A stretch of 24,713 nucleotides of DNA from Chloroflexota bacterium. GTDB taxonomy: Bacteria > Chloroflexota > Anaerolineae > Anaerolineales > Villigracilaceae. Both the position numbers and the translations under genes were made by a program. Of the stretch, positions 14,286 to 21,547 are shown one piece after another. The stretch is from positions 1 through 24,713 of the forward strand of contig JACPVB010000151.1 in NCBI GenBank assembly GCA_016191985.1, in the 5' to 3' direction. Below the pieces are notes generated by a model. The model saw only the letters and a list, made by a program, of their open reading frames with translations. It was not told the origin of the DNA and searched no databases. How positions within the stretch are numbered: the first letter of the stretch is position 1; every line of letters starts with the position of its first letter.

Positions 14286-15674
14286 ATGAATACCGAAGAG
14301 TTGCTTGCAAAAGCCAGGAAACCTTCCGCCGATGCGATGAGATTGCATCCGTTCTATCGGGGGAAGATCGAAACCACGCTCAAATGCACCGTCCACAGTT
14401 TCGATGATTTCGCCATCTGGTATACGCCCGGCGTAGCCGCGCCCTGCAAGTCCATCGAGGCCGACCCGGAACTCGTCTATGAATACACCAATAAATGGAA
14501 CACGGTTGCCGTGGTCAGCGATGGGACGCGCGTGCTGGGGCTGGGTGATATTGGTCCGAAAGCCGGTTTGCCCGTGATGGAAGGCAAGGCGTTATTGTAT
14601 AAATATCTGGGCGGTGTGGATGGCGTCCCCATTATGCTGGACACCAAGGACCCGGACGCCATCATCGATACAGTGCTCATGCTCCAGCCTGGTTTCGGCG
14701 GGATTAATCTCGAAGATATTTCCCAACCCAAATGTTTTTACATCCTGGATACGCTGCGCGAAAAGGCGGAGATTCCCATCTGGCATGACGATCAGCAGGG
14801 CACAGCCACCGTCACTCTGGCAGGACTCATCAACGCGTTGAAGGTGGTCGGCAAAAAGATGGAGGATGTGAGCATTGCCTTCATTGGGTGCGGTGCATCG
14901 AATGTTGCCTGCTCGCGCCTGATCCTGGGCTGGGGCGCCGACCCCGCCAAATGCTACATGGTGGACAGCAAAGGTATCCTTGGCAAACATCGCAAAGATA
15001 TCGAAATGCACAAGGATGAATTCAAGGATAAATGGAGGATATGCAATATCTCCAATGCACAGGGACGTGAAGGCGATATTCCTGAAGCGATGAAGGACGC
15101 CGATGTGGTCATCGCTCTTTCCAAGTCTGGGCCGGGTGTCATTTGCGCAGAGTGGATTAAAACCATGGCAAAGGATGCAATTGTCTTCGCGTGCGCCAAC
15201 CCGGTTCCTGAGATCTGGCCCTGGGAGGCGAAGGAAGCGGGCGCAGCCGTCGTTGCAACAGGCCGTTCAGACTTCCCGAATCAGGTCAATAACTCACTGG
15301 GATTCCCCGGTATCTTCCGCGGCACGCTGGATGTCCGCGCCCGCACGATCACCGACGAGATGTGTTTTGCTGCGGCGCAGGCCATGGCGAATCATGTCGG
15401 TGACCGCCTTGCGCCGGACTTCATCCTGCCGAATATGGATGATTGGGAAGTCTTCCCAAAGGAGGCTGCGTCTGTCGCCATGAAAGCCGTGGAACAGGGG
15501 CTGGCACGCATCGATTCCACATACGATCAGGAATACCAACGAGCCGCGCATATCATCAAGCGGTCCCGCGACATGACGAAACGCATGATGGAAGAAGGTT
15601 TTATCGCCGAACCGCCCAAAGATGATGACGATCATCCCGAAGTGGATATGGAAACGATCAAAGCGGCATATTAG
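14286..15674 (+). CDS. NAD(P)-dependent malic enzyme (oxaloacetate-decarboxylating)
   Basis: The enzyme converts malate to pyruvate and CO2 with reduction of NAD(P), linking the acetyl-CoA/pyruvate node to C4 acids. The protein is about 462 residues. The N-terminal malic domain shows the catalytic Tyr (YTPGVA, Y46) and Lys (GKALLYKYL, K101), 55 residues apart as in bacterial malic enzymes. The metal-binding HDDQQGTA motif and the NAD-binding IGCGASNVAC motif follow. It lacks the C-terminal phosphotransacetylase-like domain of long MaeB proteins. Two in-frame ATGs exist, 14280 and 14286; AGAGG at 14275-14279 touches the first but is six bases from the second, which I prefer. It is the last gene of the co-directional block and ends 24 bases before a strong hairpin. 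Confidence 0.93.
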   Translation: MNTEELLAKARKPSADAMRLHPFYRGKIETTLKCTVHSFDDFAIWYTPGVAAPCKSIEADPELVYEYTNKWNTVAVVSDGTRVLGLGDIGPKAGLPVMEGKALLYKYLGGVDGVPIMLDTKDPDAIIDTVLMLQPGFGGINLEDISQPKCFYILDTLREKAEIPIWHDDQQGTATVTLAGLINALKVVGKKMEDVSIAFIGCGASNVACSRLILGWGADPAKCYMVDSKGILGKHRKDIEMHKDEFKDKWRICNISNAQGREGDIPEAMKDADVVIALSKSGPGVICAEWIKTMAKDAIVFACANPVPEIWPWEAKEAGAAVVATGRSDFPNQVNNSLGFPGIFRGTLDVRARTITDEMCFAAAQAMANHVGDRLAPDFILPNMDDWEVFPKEAASVAMKAVEQGLARIDSTYDQEYQRAAHIIKRSRDMTKRMMEEGFIAEPPKDDDDHPEVDMETIKAAY

Positions 15675-15698
15675 CCAATTAAATAGCGGATGATTAAA

Positions 15699-15735
15699 AT
15701 GCGAGCGGCTTGAGTTTGACTCAAGCCGCTCGCAT
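15699..15735. terminator. Bidirectional hairpin terminator
   Basis: The perfect 17-bp stem has arms 15699-15715 and 15719-15735 (core GCGAGCGGCTTGAGT) with loop TTG. It lies between convergent genes: the malic enzyme ends at 15674 and the NnrS-like gene ends at 15771. On the minus-strand side it runs into ATTTTAAT; on the + side the T-run is poor. A shared terminator is the most likely role. Confidence 0.8.
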
Positions 15736-15770
15736 CATGTTTCAACGCTTCCATTAATCATTGGGCAATC

Positions 15771-16853
15771 TTATTTACCTGATAATTCTTTCCGAATCGA
15801 ATACACCGTCATTCCAATAAAAATAATAATTGCGACTTCATTCAACAATCCGCCCCACATGCGCAGGGTGTGCAGGTTGGCGTAATCGGCTATGATTCGC
15901 ACTACAAGCGAAACATGCAGTAAAGCCAAATGGATGTAAAACGCAGGCTGAAAATTGATCGGCACACCGAGAATGGCGGGGAAGATAATGGGCGCGTGAC
16001 CAAAGATCATCGAGATCACAAAGCCGATGAAGACCGCGTGCAGCACCGCATCATATCTTGGACCTGCAACTTGCGCGCCAAACCCCAGGCTTAATCCGCC
16101 GCTGATTCCGAGCCAGACAAACCCCAGCGCCAAACACCATGCGATGTAGCGCGTGAGCGGAAGTTTATGCCTGAGATTCCGCCAGGCGATGTCATTGCGA
16201 AGCGACCAGAGCGCCAGCAAAATCAACGCCAGCCCGCTGACTCGTGTGCCCACCTGCAAATTGAAAAGCGCAAACAGAATCCCCGCCAAAAACACAGCGA
16301 CGATGATCCCGAACAAAATTTGTTGTACACGAGACGGGCGCAAGACACGGCTTAATTCCAACCGCTCCCCTGCGATGGTTAGGACGAGGAATGCCATCCA
16401 GAAAAAGACCACCTGATTAATTTGCCAGCCGAACAGCCAGAGGAGATTCCCTGCCAGCCAGGCCAGTGCGCCGAAAAGCATGGTGACGGTATGCAGCGCA
16501 GACTCGCGTCGAACGATTTCCGTCAGAATGGCAACCCCGCCCAAACTGGCAAGGGCAAGCAGAACTGGTCCCAGCGGCAGACCCCGAATCAGAACAGTGA
16601 CCAGCCAGCCCAGTCCGGAAAGAAGCGGCGGGAGATACATCCACTTCTGTTTCATCGCAACAGCGCGCTCGAGCGTGATCAATGTCCCCAAAAATCCAGA
16701 GATCATGAGCGGACCATGCGCCATTGCCAGGGATGGAGTCAGCGCGGGCAGTTGCCAACCAAGGCGCATGAGGCCCGCCCACAACGCGGCAAGCAAACCG
16801 AGGATGGCGAGGAAAAGAAAAGGAAGGGGGAGGCGATTGGGTGTAAATTTCAT
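15771..16853 (-). CDS. NnrS-like polytopic membrane protein
   Basis: The protein is 360 residues and almost entirely hydrophobic, with about 12 predicted membrane helices. Conserved-looking histidines sit in helices: H46 in AMAHGPLMISGF, and the histidines in VLHAVFIGFVISMIFGHAPIIFPA. This pattern fits the NnrS family of heme/copper-associated membrane proteins known from nitric-oxide metabolism and also found in non-denitrifiers. The exact function is unknown. It is transcribed towards the CODH/ACS cluster and shares a terminator with it. No strong Shine-Dalgarno precedes the ATG at 16853. It stands alone on this strand, with a 390-base spacer behind it. Confidence 0.68.
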   Translation of the reverse strand: MKFTPNRLPLPFLFLAILGLLAALWAGLMRLGWQLPALTPSLAMAHGPLMISGFLGTLITLERAVAMKQKWMYLPPLLSGLGWLVTVLIRGLPLGPVLLALASLGGVAILTEIVRRESALHTVTMLFGALAWLAGNLLWLFGWQINQVVFFWMAFLVLTIAGERLELSRVLRPSRVQQILFGIIVAVFLAGILFALFNLQVGTRVSGLALILLALWSLRNDIAWRNLRHKLPLTRYIAWCLALGFVWLGISGGLSLGFGAQVAGPRYDAVLHAVFIGFVISMIFGHAPIIFPAILGVPINFQPAFYIHLALLHVSLVVRIIADYANLHTLRMWGGLLNEVAIIIFIGMTVYSIRKELSGK

Positions 16854-16973
16854 GGTTCTATTTTACTCAGACAAACGGGTTTATGTCACTGTTTTTCTGC
16901 GAACAATAGATTTACCCTTCGGGTACGATGCCACAGATTTCCGTGAATTTTTTCAAAACAATCCGCGAGAATT

Positions 16974-17145
16974 CGTAGAACTTGTGCTGAGGGAGTCGAA
17001 GCATTCATGGCTGAGGTTTGGTTTTCCCGTTAAAAAAAGGAATGAATCCTATACCATCCAAGTCCTTCTCGGAAGGACTTGGATGGAGTTATGCCTGTTT
17101 AGCCGCCCTTTTTTGCCAAAACAGTACTTCGAGACTTGTTCTACG
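16974..17145. repeat. Nested inverted repeat with a 15-bp central palindrome
   Basis: The outer arms are CGTAGAAC (16974-16981) and GTTCTACG (17138-17145), then TCGAAGCA (16996-17003) against TACTTCGA (17125-17132). In the interior a perfect 15-bp hairpin has arms CCATCCAAGTCCTTC (17054-17068) and its complement (17072-17086) around TCG. The left arm carries CTGAGGGAGTCGAAG, related to the element at 11727-11858. It fills most of the gene-free 16854-17163 stretch. The rest of that stretch (16854-16973) shows nothing I can name. Confidence 0.6.
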
Positions 17146-17163
17146 GCAAGATGTAAAATACAC

Positions 17164-17192
17164 TTGACATTATGTATGCTATATATTACTAT
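17164..17192 (+). promoter_or_regulatory. Predicted promoter of the DUF2178/XRE operon
   Basis: A perfect -35 box TTGACA (17164-17169) is followed after 17 bases by TACTAT (17187-17192), a 4/6 match to the -10 consensus, in an AT-rich stretch. It lies 53 bases before the predicted start of the first gene. A dyad follows at the expected transcription start. Confidence 0.6.
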
Positions 17193-17194
17193 AT

Positions 17195-17212
17195 GTGTAT
17201 TGTAATTTACAC
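17195..17212. promoter_or_regulatory. Dyad at the transcription start, possible operator
   Basis: GTGTA (17195-17199) and TACAC (17208-17212) form a 5-bp inverted repeat with an 8-nt centre, directly after the -10 box. This is a plausible site for the XRE-type regulator encoded second in the operon. The arms are short, so the call is tentative. Confidence 0.35.
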
Positions 17213-17245
17213 AAAGTAAAACTAAGCGTACAAAAAGAGGAAAAT

Positions 17246-17698
17246 ATGTCATATCAAGAGAAAAATATTACAGTCGCTTTGGCAAGCCAGTTGTTGATTT
17301 TGGGCTACTACCTGTTCAGTCTGTTTCAAATGTATCGGGGAGATGGACTGGTCTCGACGAAAGTCTTCAGCCTTTGGGCCGTCGTCATTGTGGCAGCCAT
17401 CATCGTGAACATCATCGGCAGTATTCTCACCAACATTTTGCTCAGCATCGTCCATGCGATAAAGACAAGATCGGAACAAGAGGAACGCTTCATTGAAGAC
17501 GAGCGCGACCAACTGATTGGACTGAAAGGCAACAAGGTTTCCTACATCGTGTTTTCCCTTGGCGTCCTGGCTTCCATGCTCGCCTTTGCCTTTGGCCAGC
17601 CACCCCTCGTGATGTTCTGTCTGTTGATTTTTTCATCCATCCTTGCCGAAATCATCGGAGACCTTTCGCAGTTATACCTTTATCGAAAGGGGTTCTGA
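17246..17698 (+). CDS. DUF2178-like small membrane protein
   Basis: The protein is 150 residues with four hydrophobic segments in two pairs, separated by a charged cytoplasmic stretch with the pattern EDERDQLIGLKGNKVSY. That ERD...I..K signature and the two-plus-two helix layout resemble DUF2178 proteins, which are often encoded beside a tiny XRE regulator, as here. The role is unknown. ATG 17246 is chosen because AGAGG (17236-17240) precedes it; the GTG at 17195 lies on the predicted transcription start and is rejected. The XRE gene begins two bases after its stop. Confidence 0.72.
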   Translation: MSYQEKNITVALASQLLILGYYLFSLFQMYRGDGLVSTKVFSLWAVVIVAAIIVNIIGSILTNILLSIVHAIKTRSEQEERFIEDERDQLIGLKGNKVSYIVFSLGVLASMLAFAFGQPPLVMFCLLIFSSILAEIIGDLSQLYLYRKGF

Positions 17699-17699
17699 G

Positions 17700-17927
17700 A
17701 TGGATAAATACAAAGTCCGAAACAATGTTCGGAAACTAAGGTTTCACTACGACGAAATGACGCAGGAACAGCTGGCGGAAAAGGTCGGTGTGACACGGCA
17801 GACCATCATCGCCATCGAAGGCGGGAAGTACGCCCCCTCCCTGGAACTGGCTTTCAAGATTGCCCTCGTTTTCGGCGTGCCGCTGCAAGACGTATTTTCT
17901 TATGAACTTGAAGGAGATGAAAAATGA
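17700..17927 (+). CDS. XRE-family small transcriptional regulator
   Basis: This 75-residue protein is little more than a Cro/C1-type helix-turn-helix: helices 2 and 3 at about residues 21-40 (TQEQLAEKVGVTRQTIIAIE), then GGKYAPSLELAFKIALVFGV and an acidic tail. It binds DNA, probably as a dimer. AAAGGGG at 17686-17692 precedes ATG 17700 by seven bases. Its stop overlaps the start of the DUF4386 gene (ATGA), so the genes are translationally coupled. Autoregulation through the dyad at 17195-17212 is a reasonable guess, with no direct evidence. Confidence 0.9.
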   Translation: MDKYKVRNNVRKLRFHYDEMTQEQLAEKVGVTRQTIIAIEGGKYAPSLELAFKIALVFGVPLQDVFSYELEGDEK

Positions 17928-18607
17928 ACTCGAATAGAAAGACTGCCGCAACTGTAGGAGCTTTATTTCTGACCGCAATGGTCGCAAGCCTTTTAGGCGG
18001 CGGCTTGGTGGAATCCGTTATCTCTGTCCCCGATTACTTTACCGCCATTTCTGAAAATGAAACTCTGGTGGTCGTGGGTATATTGCTCGAGTTGGTGAAC
18101 GCCATTGCCGTGATTGGAATTGGCGTCTTGATGTTCACGGTTCTGAAACAGCACAATGAGACCATGGCTACTGGATACCTTAGCCTCAGGATTGTGGAGG
18201 CTGTGTTTTGCAGCCTGATCGTCATCAGCCCGCTGTCGCTGATCAGATTAAGTCAGGAATACGCAACAGCAGGTGCAGATTCCGCCCTTCTTCAAACTGC
18301 GGCCACTTTCTCCATTGCGGAACGTGCGAGTGTCTCGGGGCTGTTGGTCCCCGTCTTTTTTAGTCTCGGCGCTCTCCTGCTTTATTCATCGCTGTATCAA
18401 TCGAAACTCCTGCCGCGATTTATTTCGGTTTGGGGACTGATCGCAGTTGCGCTGGTGTTGATAATGAACTTGCTGTCATTGAAACTGGAGATTGGCCTGG
18501 GAGTAAGTTTAATCTTCGCCTTTCCCATCATCCTGAATGAAATCTTTATGGGGATTTGGCTGATTGCCAAAGGATTCAACCCGTCTGCTGCAAATGTGGC
18601 AGCTTAA
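17924..18607 (+). CDS. DUF4386 family membrane protein
   Basis: The protein is 227 residues with about six membrane helices. It shows the family's typical segments: AATVGALFLTAMVASLLGGG at the start, VGILLELVNAIAVIGIGVLM, YLSLRIVEAVF, and the late FISVWGLIAVALVL followed by FPIILNEIFMGIWLIAKGF. The family has no established function. It overlaps the XRE gene by four bases and has GAAGGAG upstream, so it is co-expressed with that regulator. It is a much clearer DUF4386 member than the protein at 4950-5705. Confidence 0.9.
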   Translation: MNSNRKTAATVGALFLTAMVASLLGGGLVESVISVPDYFTAISENETLVVVGILLELVNAIAVIGIGVLMFTVLKQHNETMATGYLSLRIVEAVFCSLIVISPLSLIRLSQEYATAGADSALLQTAATFSIAERASVSGLLVPVFFSLGALLLYSSLYQSKLLPRFISVWGLIAVALVLIMNLLSLKLEIGLGVSLIFAFPIILNEIFMGIWLIAKGFNPSAANVAA

Positions 18608-18626
18608 ATCAATGGAGAATACCATC

Positions 18627-19628
18627 ATGAAGGCAATTGTTTTTACCGAATACGGATCACCCGATGTTTTGAAAATCAAAGAGGTGGCAAAGCCCACTCC
18701 GAAGGACAATGAAATTCTGGTCAAGGTTCATGCAACGCCCCTCAATTACGGCGACCTGACGGCGCGGAACTTTGGCAATCTCAGTTCCAATGAGTTCAAC
18801 ATGCCTGCGCCGCTGTACCTTCCTGCGCGCATGTCGTTTGGGTGGAACAGGCCCAAAGTCAATATTTTGGGAAGCGAATTGGTAGGGGAAGTTGAAGCGG
18901 TCGGAAAGAATGTGACAAAGTTTAAGACGGGCGACCAGGTCTTTGCCTACCTCGGTATGAACATGGGAGCCAACGCCGAGTATGTCTGCATCCCCGAATC
19001 TGGGACTGTAACGCTCAAGCCTGCCAATCTAAGCTATGAAGAGGCAGCCACCCTGCCTTACGGGGCGATCATGGCGACGAGTTTGCTAGCGAAGGCAAAC
19101 ATCCAGCGTGGACAGAAGGTCCTCATCAACGGCGCTTCGGGCGGAATCGGCTCGATGGCGGTACAGCTTGCCAAATATTTCGGCGCGGAAGTGACCGGCG
19201 TCTGCGGTACGCCGAGATTGGAATTTGTAAAATCGTTGGGCGCGGACAAGGTCATCGATTACACCAAAGAGGACTTCACCCAAAACGGCGAGACTTACGA
19301 CCTGATCTTTGACATCCTCGGCAGGAGTTCGTTTTCAAAGCTCAAGCGCTCGCTCAAGCCAAATGGCGTCTATCTTTTAGCCAGTTACAAGATGAAGGCG
19401 CTTCTACAAATGTTGTGGACTTCGATCACGGGCAGCAAACAAAAGGTCATCTGTGCCTTTGCAAATGAGACGCCCGAAAGTTTGGTCTTCGTCAAAAAGC
19501 TGGTTGAAGAAGGAAAAGTAAAAACCATCATCGATAAATGTTTCCCGATGGAGCAGACAGCTGAGGCGCACAGATACGTGGAACAAGGTCACAAGCAGGG
19601 GAATGTGGTTATCACAATTTGTAGATAA
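18627..19628 (+). CDS. NAD(P)-dependent medium-chain dehydrogenase/quinone reductase
   Basis: The protein is 333 residues in the medium-chain dehydrogenase/reductase superfamily. The N-terminal GroES-like domain starts MKAIVFTEYGSPDVLKI and contains LGSELVGEVEAVGKNV; the Rossmann domain has GASGGIGSMAVQLAKYFGAE from G169 and GADKVIDY. The catalytic and structural zinc cysteines of alcohol dehydrogenases are absent, so a quinone oxidoreductase or enone/aldehyde reductase role is likelier than alcohol oxidation; the substrate is unknown. ATG 18627 is preferred because GGAGAA (18614-18619) lies seven bases upstream. It follows the DUF4386 gene by 19 bases and probably ends that operon. The 97 bases after it hold a partial GTAGGGGCGGG element but no clear terminator. 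Confidence 0.9.
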   Translation: MKAIVFTEYGSPDVLKIKEVAKPTPKDNEILVKVHATPLNYGDLTARNFGNLSSNEFNMPAPLYLPARMSFGWNRPKVNILGSELVGEVEAVGKNVTKFKTGDQVFAYLGMNMGANAEYVCIPESGTVTLKPANLSYEEAATLPYGAIMATSLLAKANIQRGQKVLINGASGGIGSMAVQLAKYFGAEVTGVCGTPRLEFVKSLGADKVIDYTKEDFTQNGETYDLIFDILGRSSFSKLKRSLKPNGVYLLASYKMKALLQMLWTSITGSKQKVICAFANETPESLVFVKKLVEEGKVKTIIDKCFPMEQTAEAHRYVEQGHKQGNVVITICR

Positions 19629-19725
19629 ACGTAGGGGCGGGCCACCCGGTACTTTCGCGTTTTGGCAATTGACAACCCCAACCCAAAGCCAGGGACAATC
19701 ATCCCGGCAAAGCATGAGGATCGTT

Positions 19726-19775
19726 ATATTCATAAACCTGAATGAGTTGTATAATATATTCAGGTTTATGAATAT
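19726..19775. promoter_or_regulatory. arsR double operator around a -10 box
   Basis: Two perfectly complementary 18-nt arms, ATATTCATAAACCTGAAT (19726-19743) and its reverse complement (19758-19775), flank a 14-nt centre containing TATAAT (19750-19755). Each arm is itself a dyad, ATTCA-N6-TGAAT, the size of a site for one ArsR-family dimer. The right arm covers the arsR start codon. Two dimers would thus bracket and occlude the promoter. A clear -35 box is not visible. Confidence 0.85.
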
Positions 19776-20163
19776 GAAAAAACAACCCATTCTCCAAATT
19801 TCCGAAAAAATCGCCGCGCCGCTCGAAGCCATTGCCGCACCGCAGCGCATCGCCATCCTGCTTGCCATCGGCAAAGGGGAGGCCTGCGTCTGTCACCTTG
19901 AAACCGCGCTGGGGTGGCGGCAGGCGTACATCTCACAGCATTTGATGGCGCTCCGCAAGGCGGATATTTTGCAGGACAGGCGCGAAGGCCGTTATGTTTT
20001 CTACAAATTGAGAAACGCCTCTTTTTTGGACCTGATACTTGCCGCCGCCACCCTGAGTGGACTCTCCGCTGATTCAGTTTCCGCACTTGTCAACACACAA
20101 GTTTACCCATCCTGTGAATGTCCGCAATGCGCGCCGCTGTTGATTCCTGCAAACAGCTTATAG
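19768..20163 (+). CDS. arsR: ArsR-family arsenic-responsive repressor
   Basis: The protein is 131 residues with a winged helix-turn-helix (QAYISQHLMALRKADIL, then REGRYVFYKL). The As(III) region has C40 and C42 (EACVCHLETAL), matching the ELCVCDLCTAL motif of E. coli ArsR, but the third cysteine is replaced by E45. Instead there is a C-terminal cluster C116, C118, C121 (CECPQC). Arsenite binding probably combines these. ATG 19768 gives the longest sensible product; ATG 19774 is an alternative with AGG nine bases upstream. With the -10 box only 12 bases away, the transcript would be nearly leaderless. It heads the arsenic operon and probably represses it through the double operator. Confidence 0.93.
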   Translation: MNMKKQPILQISEKIAAPLEAIAAPQRIAILLAIGKGEACVCHLETALGWRQAYISQHLMALRKADILQDRREGRYVFYKLRNASFLDLILAAATLSGLSADSVSALVNTQVYPSCECPQCAPLLIPANSL

Positions 20164-20169
20164 GAAACA

Positions 20170-21219
20170 ATGGCTATTCTTTCCACACCTTCTCCTGTTT
20201 CATCCAACAAACGCCTTCCTCTTTATGTTTTCCTCGCCATCGTTGTCTGGCTGATTGCCTACAATCTCATCCAACCTCTTGCAAATTGGTTATCGTTTGG
20301 GGTCCTGGGGCTTGCCACAGACTCGCGCTTCGGCGAATCGCTCGCTTTTTTCCTTTATGACGTTCCGAAAATTTTGCTCCTGCTTTCGGGCATGGTCTTT
20401 GCCATCTCCATGATTCGCACCTTCTTCAGCCCCGAGCGGACTCGTACTCTGCTGGGCGGGAAACGGGAAGGCGTGGGCAATGTCTTTGCGGCCATGCTTG
20501 GCATTGTCACACCGTTTTGCTCATGTTCTGCGGTACCGCTCTTTATCGGGTTTGTGGAATCGGGAATTCCACTCGGTGTAACGTTTTCCTTCCTCATCGC
20601 TGCGCCCACGATCAACGAGGTAGCTGTCATCATGCTCTTTGGTTTGTTTGGATGGAAAGTGGCAGGTTTGTATGTGCTCTCAGGTTTGGTGATCGCCATC
20701 GCCGCCGGGTTTGTAATTGGCAGGCTGAAAATGGAGCGTTATGTTGAAGATTTCGTCTGGCAGATTCGAAGCAGTGGGGGACAATCTTTGGATGAAAAAT
20801 TAACCTGGGATAACCGCATCGAACGCGCCTGGGACTCTGTCAAAGAGATTGTCGGTAAAGTCTGGCTGTATGTTGTCATCGGTATCGCTGTCGGCGCAGG
20901 GATTCATGGCTATGTTCCAGAAAGTGCTCTCGCTGGAATTATGGGCAAGCAAGCCTGGTGGTCTGTGCCAGCGGCAGTCTTGCTTGGCATCCCGCTGTAT
21001 TCCAACGCGGCGGGGATTATCCCAATTGTCAGCGCATTGATGGAAAAAGGCGCTTCGCTCGGCACGGCGCTCGCCTTCATGATGTCCGTTGTCGGGTTGA
21101 GCCTGCCGGAGATGATCATTCTGCGCCGCGTGCTTAAACCGCAATTGATCGCCGTATTCATCGGCGTGATTGCCATGGCGATCATTTTCACGGGCTATCT
21201 TTTCAATATTATTCTGTAA
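20170..21219 (+). CDS. ArsP/DUF318-type permease
   Basis: The protein is 349 residues with about eight to ten membrane helices, in the PF03773 permease family. The hallmark TPFCSCSAVP is at about residues 114-123 with C117 and C119. A second half repeats the theme (VPAAVLLGIPLYSNAAGIIPIV). Family members include ArsP, which exports trivalent organoarsenicals, but many are uncharacterised and sit with a small disulfide protein, as here. Substrate is therefore arsenic-related by context only. It begins six bases after arsR and ends eleven bases before the thioredoxin-fold gene. A hydrophilic loop of about 45 residues (KMERYVEDFVWQIRSSG onward) separates the halves. Confidence 0.87.
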   Translation: MAILSTPSPVSSNKRLPLYVFLAIVVWLIAYNLIQPLANWLSFGVLGLATDSRFGESLAFFLYDVPKILLLLSGMVFAISMIRTFFSPERTRTLLGGKREGVGNVFAAMLGIVTPFCSCSAVPLFIGFVESGIPLGVTFSFLIAAPTINEVAVIMLFGLFGWKVAGLYVLSGLVIAIAAGFVIGRLKMERYVEDFVWQIRSSGGQSLDEKLTWDNRIERAWDSVKEIVGKVWLYVVIGIAVGAGIHGYVPESALAGIMGKQAWWSVPAAVLLGIPLYSNAAGIIPIVSALMEKGASLGTALAFMMSVVGLSLPEMIILRRVLKPQLIAVFIGVIAMAIIFTGYLFNIIL

Positions 21220-21230
21220 CAGGAGAAAAA

Positions 21231-21482
21231 ATGTTAACCATCAAAGTTCTCGGTTCTGGATGCGCCAATTGCAAGCGTGTGGAACAGATCGCTCATAAAG
21301 TTGTAACTGAAATGGGGATCGAAGCGGAAGTCATCAAAGTGACCGAATACCCGGAGATCATGAAGTACAACGTTCTTTCCACCCCGGGCCTGGTTATCAA
21401 CGAAAAGCTTGTTTCAACCGGACGCATTCCCACCCCTACCGAAGTAACGACCTGGCTGGCAAATGCGCTCGAAACCGCATAA
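21231..21482 (+). CDS. Small thioredoxin-fold redox disulfide protein
   Basis: The protein is 83 residues, a minimal thioredoxin/glutaredoxin fold with the active-site motif C11-A-N-C14 (LGSGCANCKR), the cis-proline segment STPGLVIN and a C-terminal helix. Such proteins (the 'redox-active disulfide protein 2' group) often accompany DUF318 permeases. It could reduce the cysteine pair of the permease, pass on As(III), or serve ArsC; none is proven. AGGAG lies just before ATG 21231. The spacer after it (21483-21547) begins with the palindrome TTGTTAACAA and shows no terminator. Confidence 0.88.
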   Translation: MLTIKVLGSGCANCKRVEQIAHKVVTEMGIEAEVIKVTEYPEIMKYNVLSTPGLVINEKLVSTGRIPTPTEVTTWLANALETA

Positions 21483-21547
21483 TTGTTAACAAGGCAATAA
21501 CTTTTATATTCCCCGCTCATGGTAAAACGGCAGACGAGGAGACAGAG

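Noticed and set aside
16480..17205. 241-codon open frame on the + strand
   Set aside because: Its first half is antisense to the NnrS-like gene and the rest runs through the nested repeat and the promoter; the product is arginine- and proline-rich in the antisense part and unlike a real protein.
19629..19725. GTAGGGGCGGG element after the dehydrogenase gene as an inverted repeat
   Set aside because: Only one arm is visible and the complementary CCCCTAC arm is missing; a TTGACA at 19669-19674 has no -10 partner at the right distance.
21483..21492. TTGTTAACAA palindrome as an operator for arsC
   Set aside because: A ten-base palindrome just after a stop codon, with no promoter boxes around it, is too weak to support a separate regulatory site.
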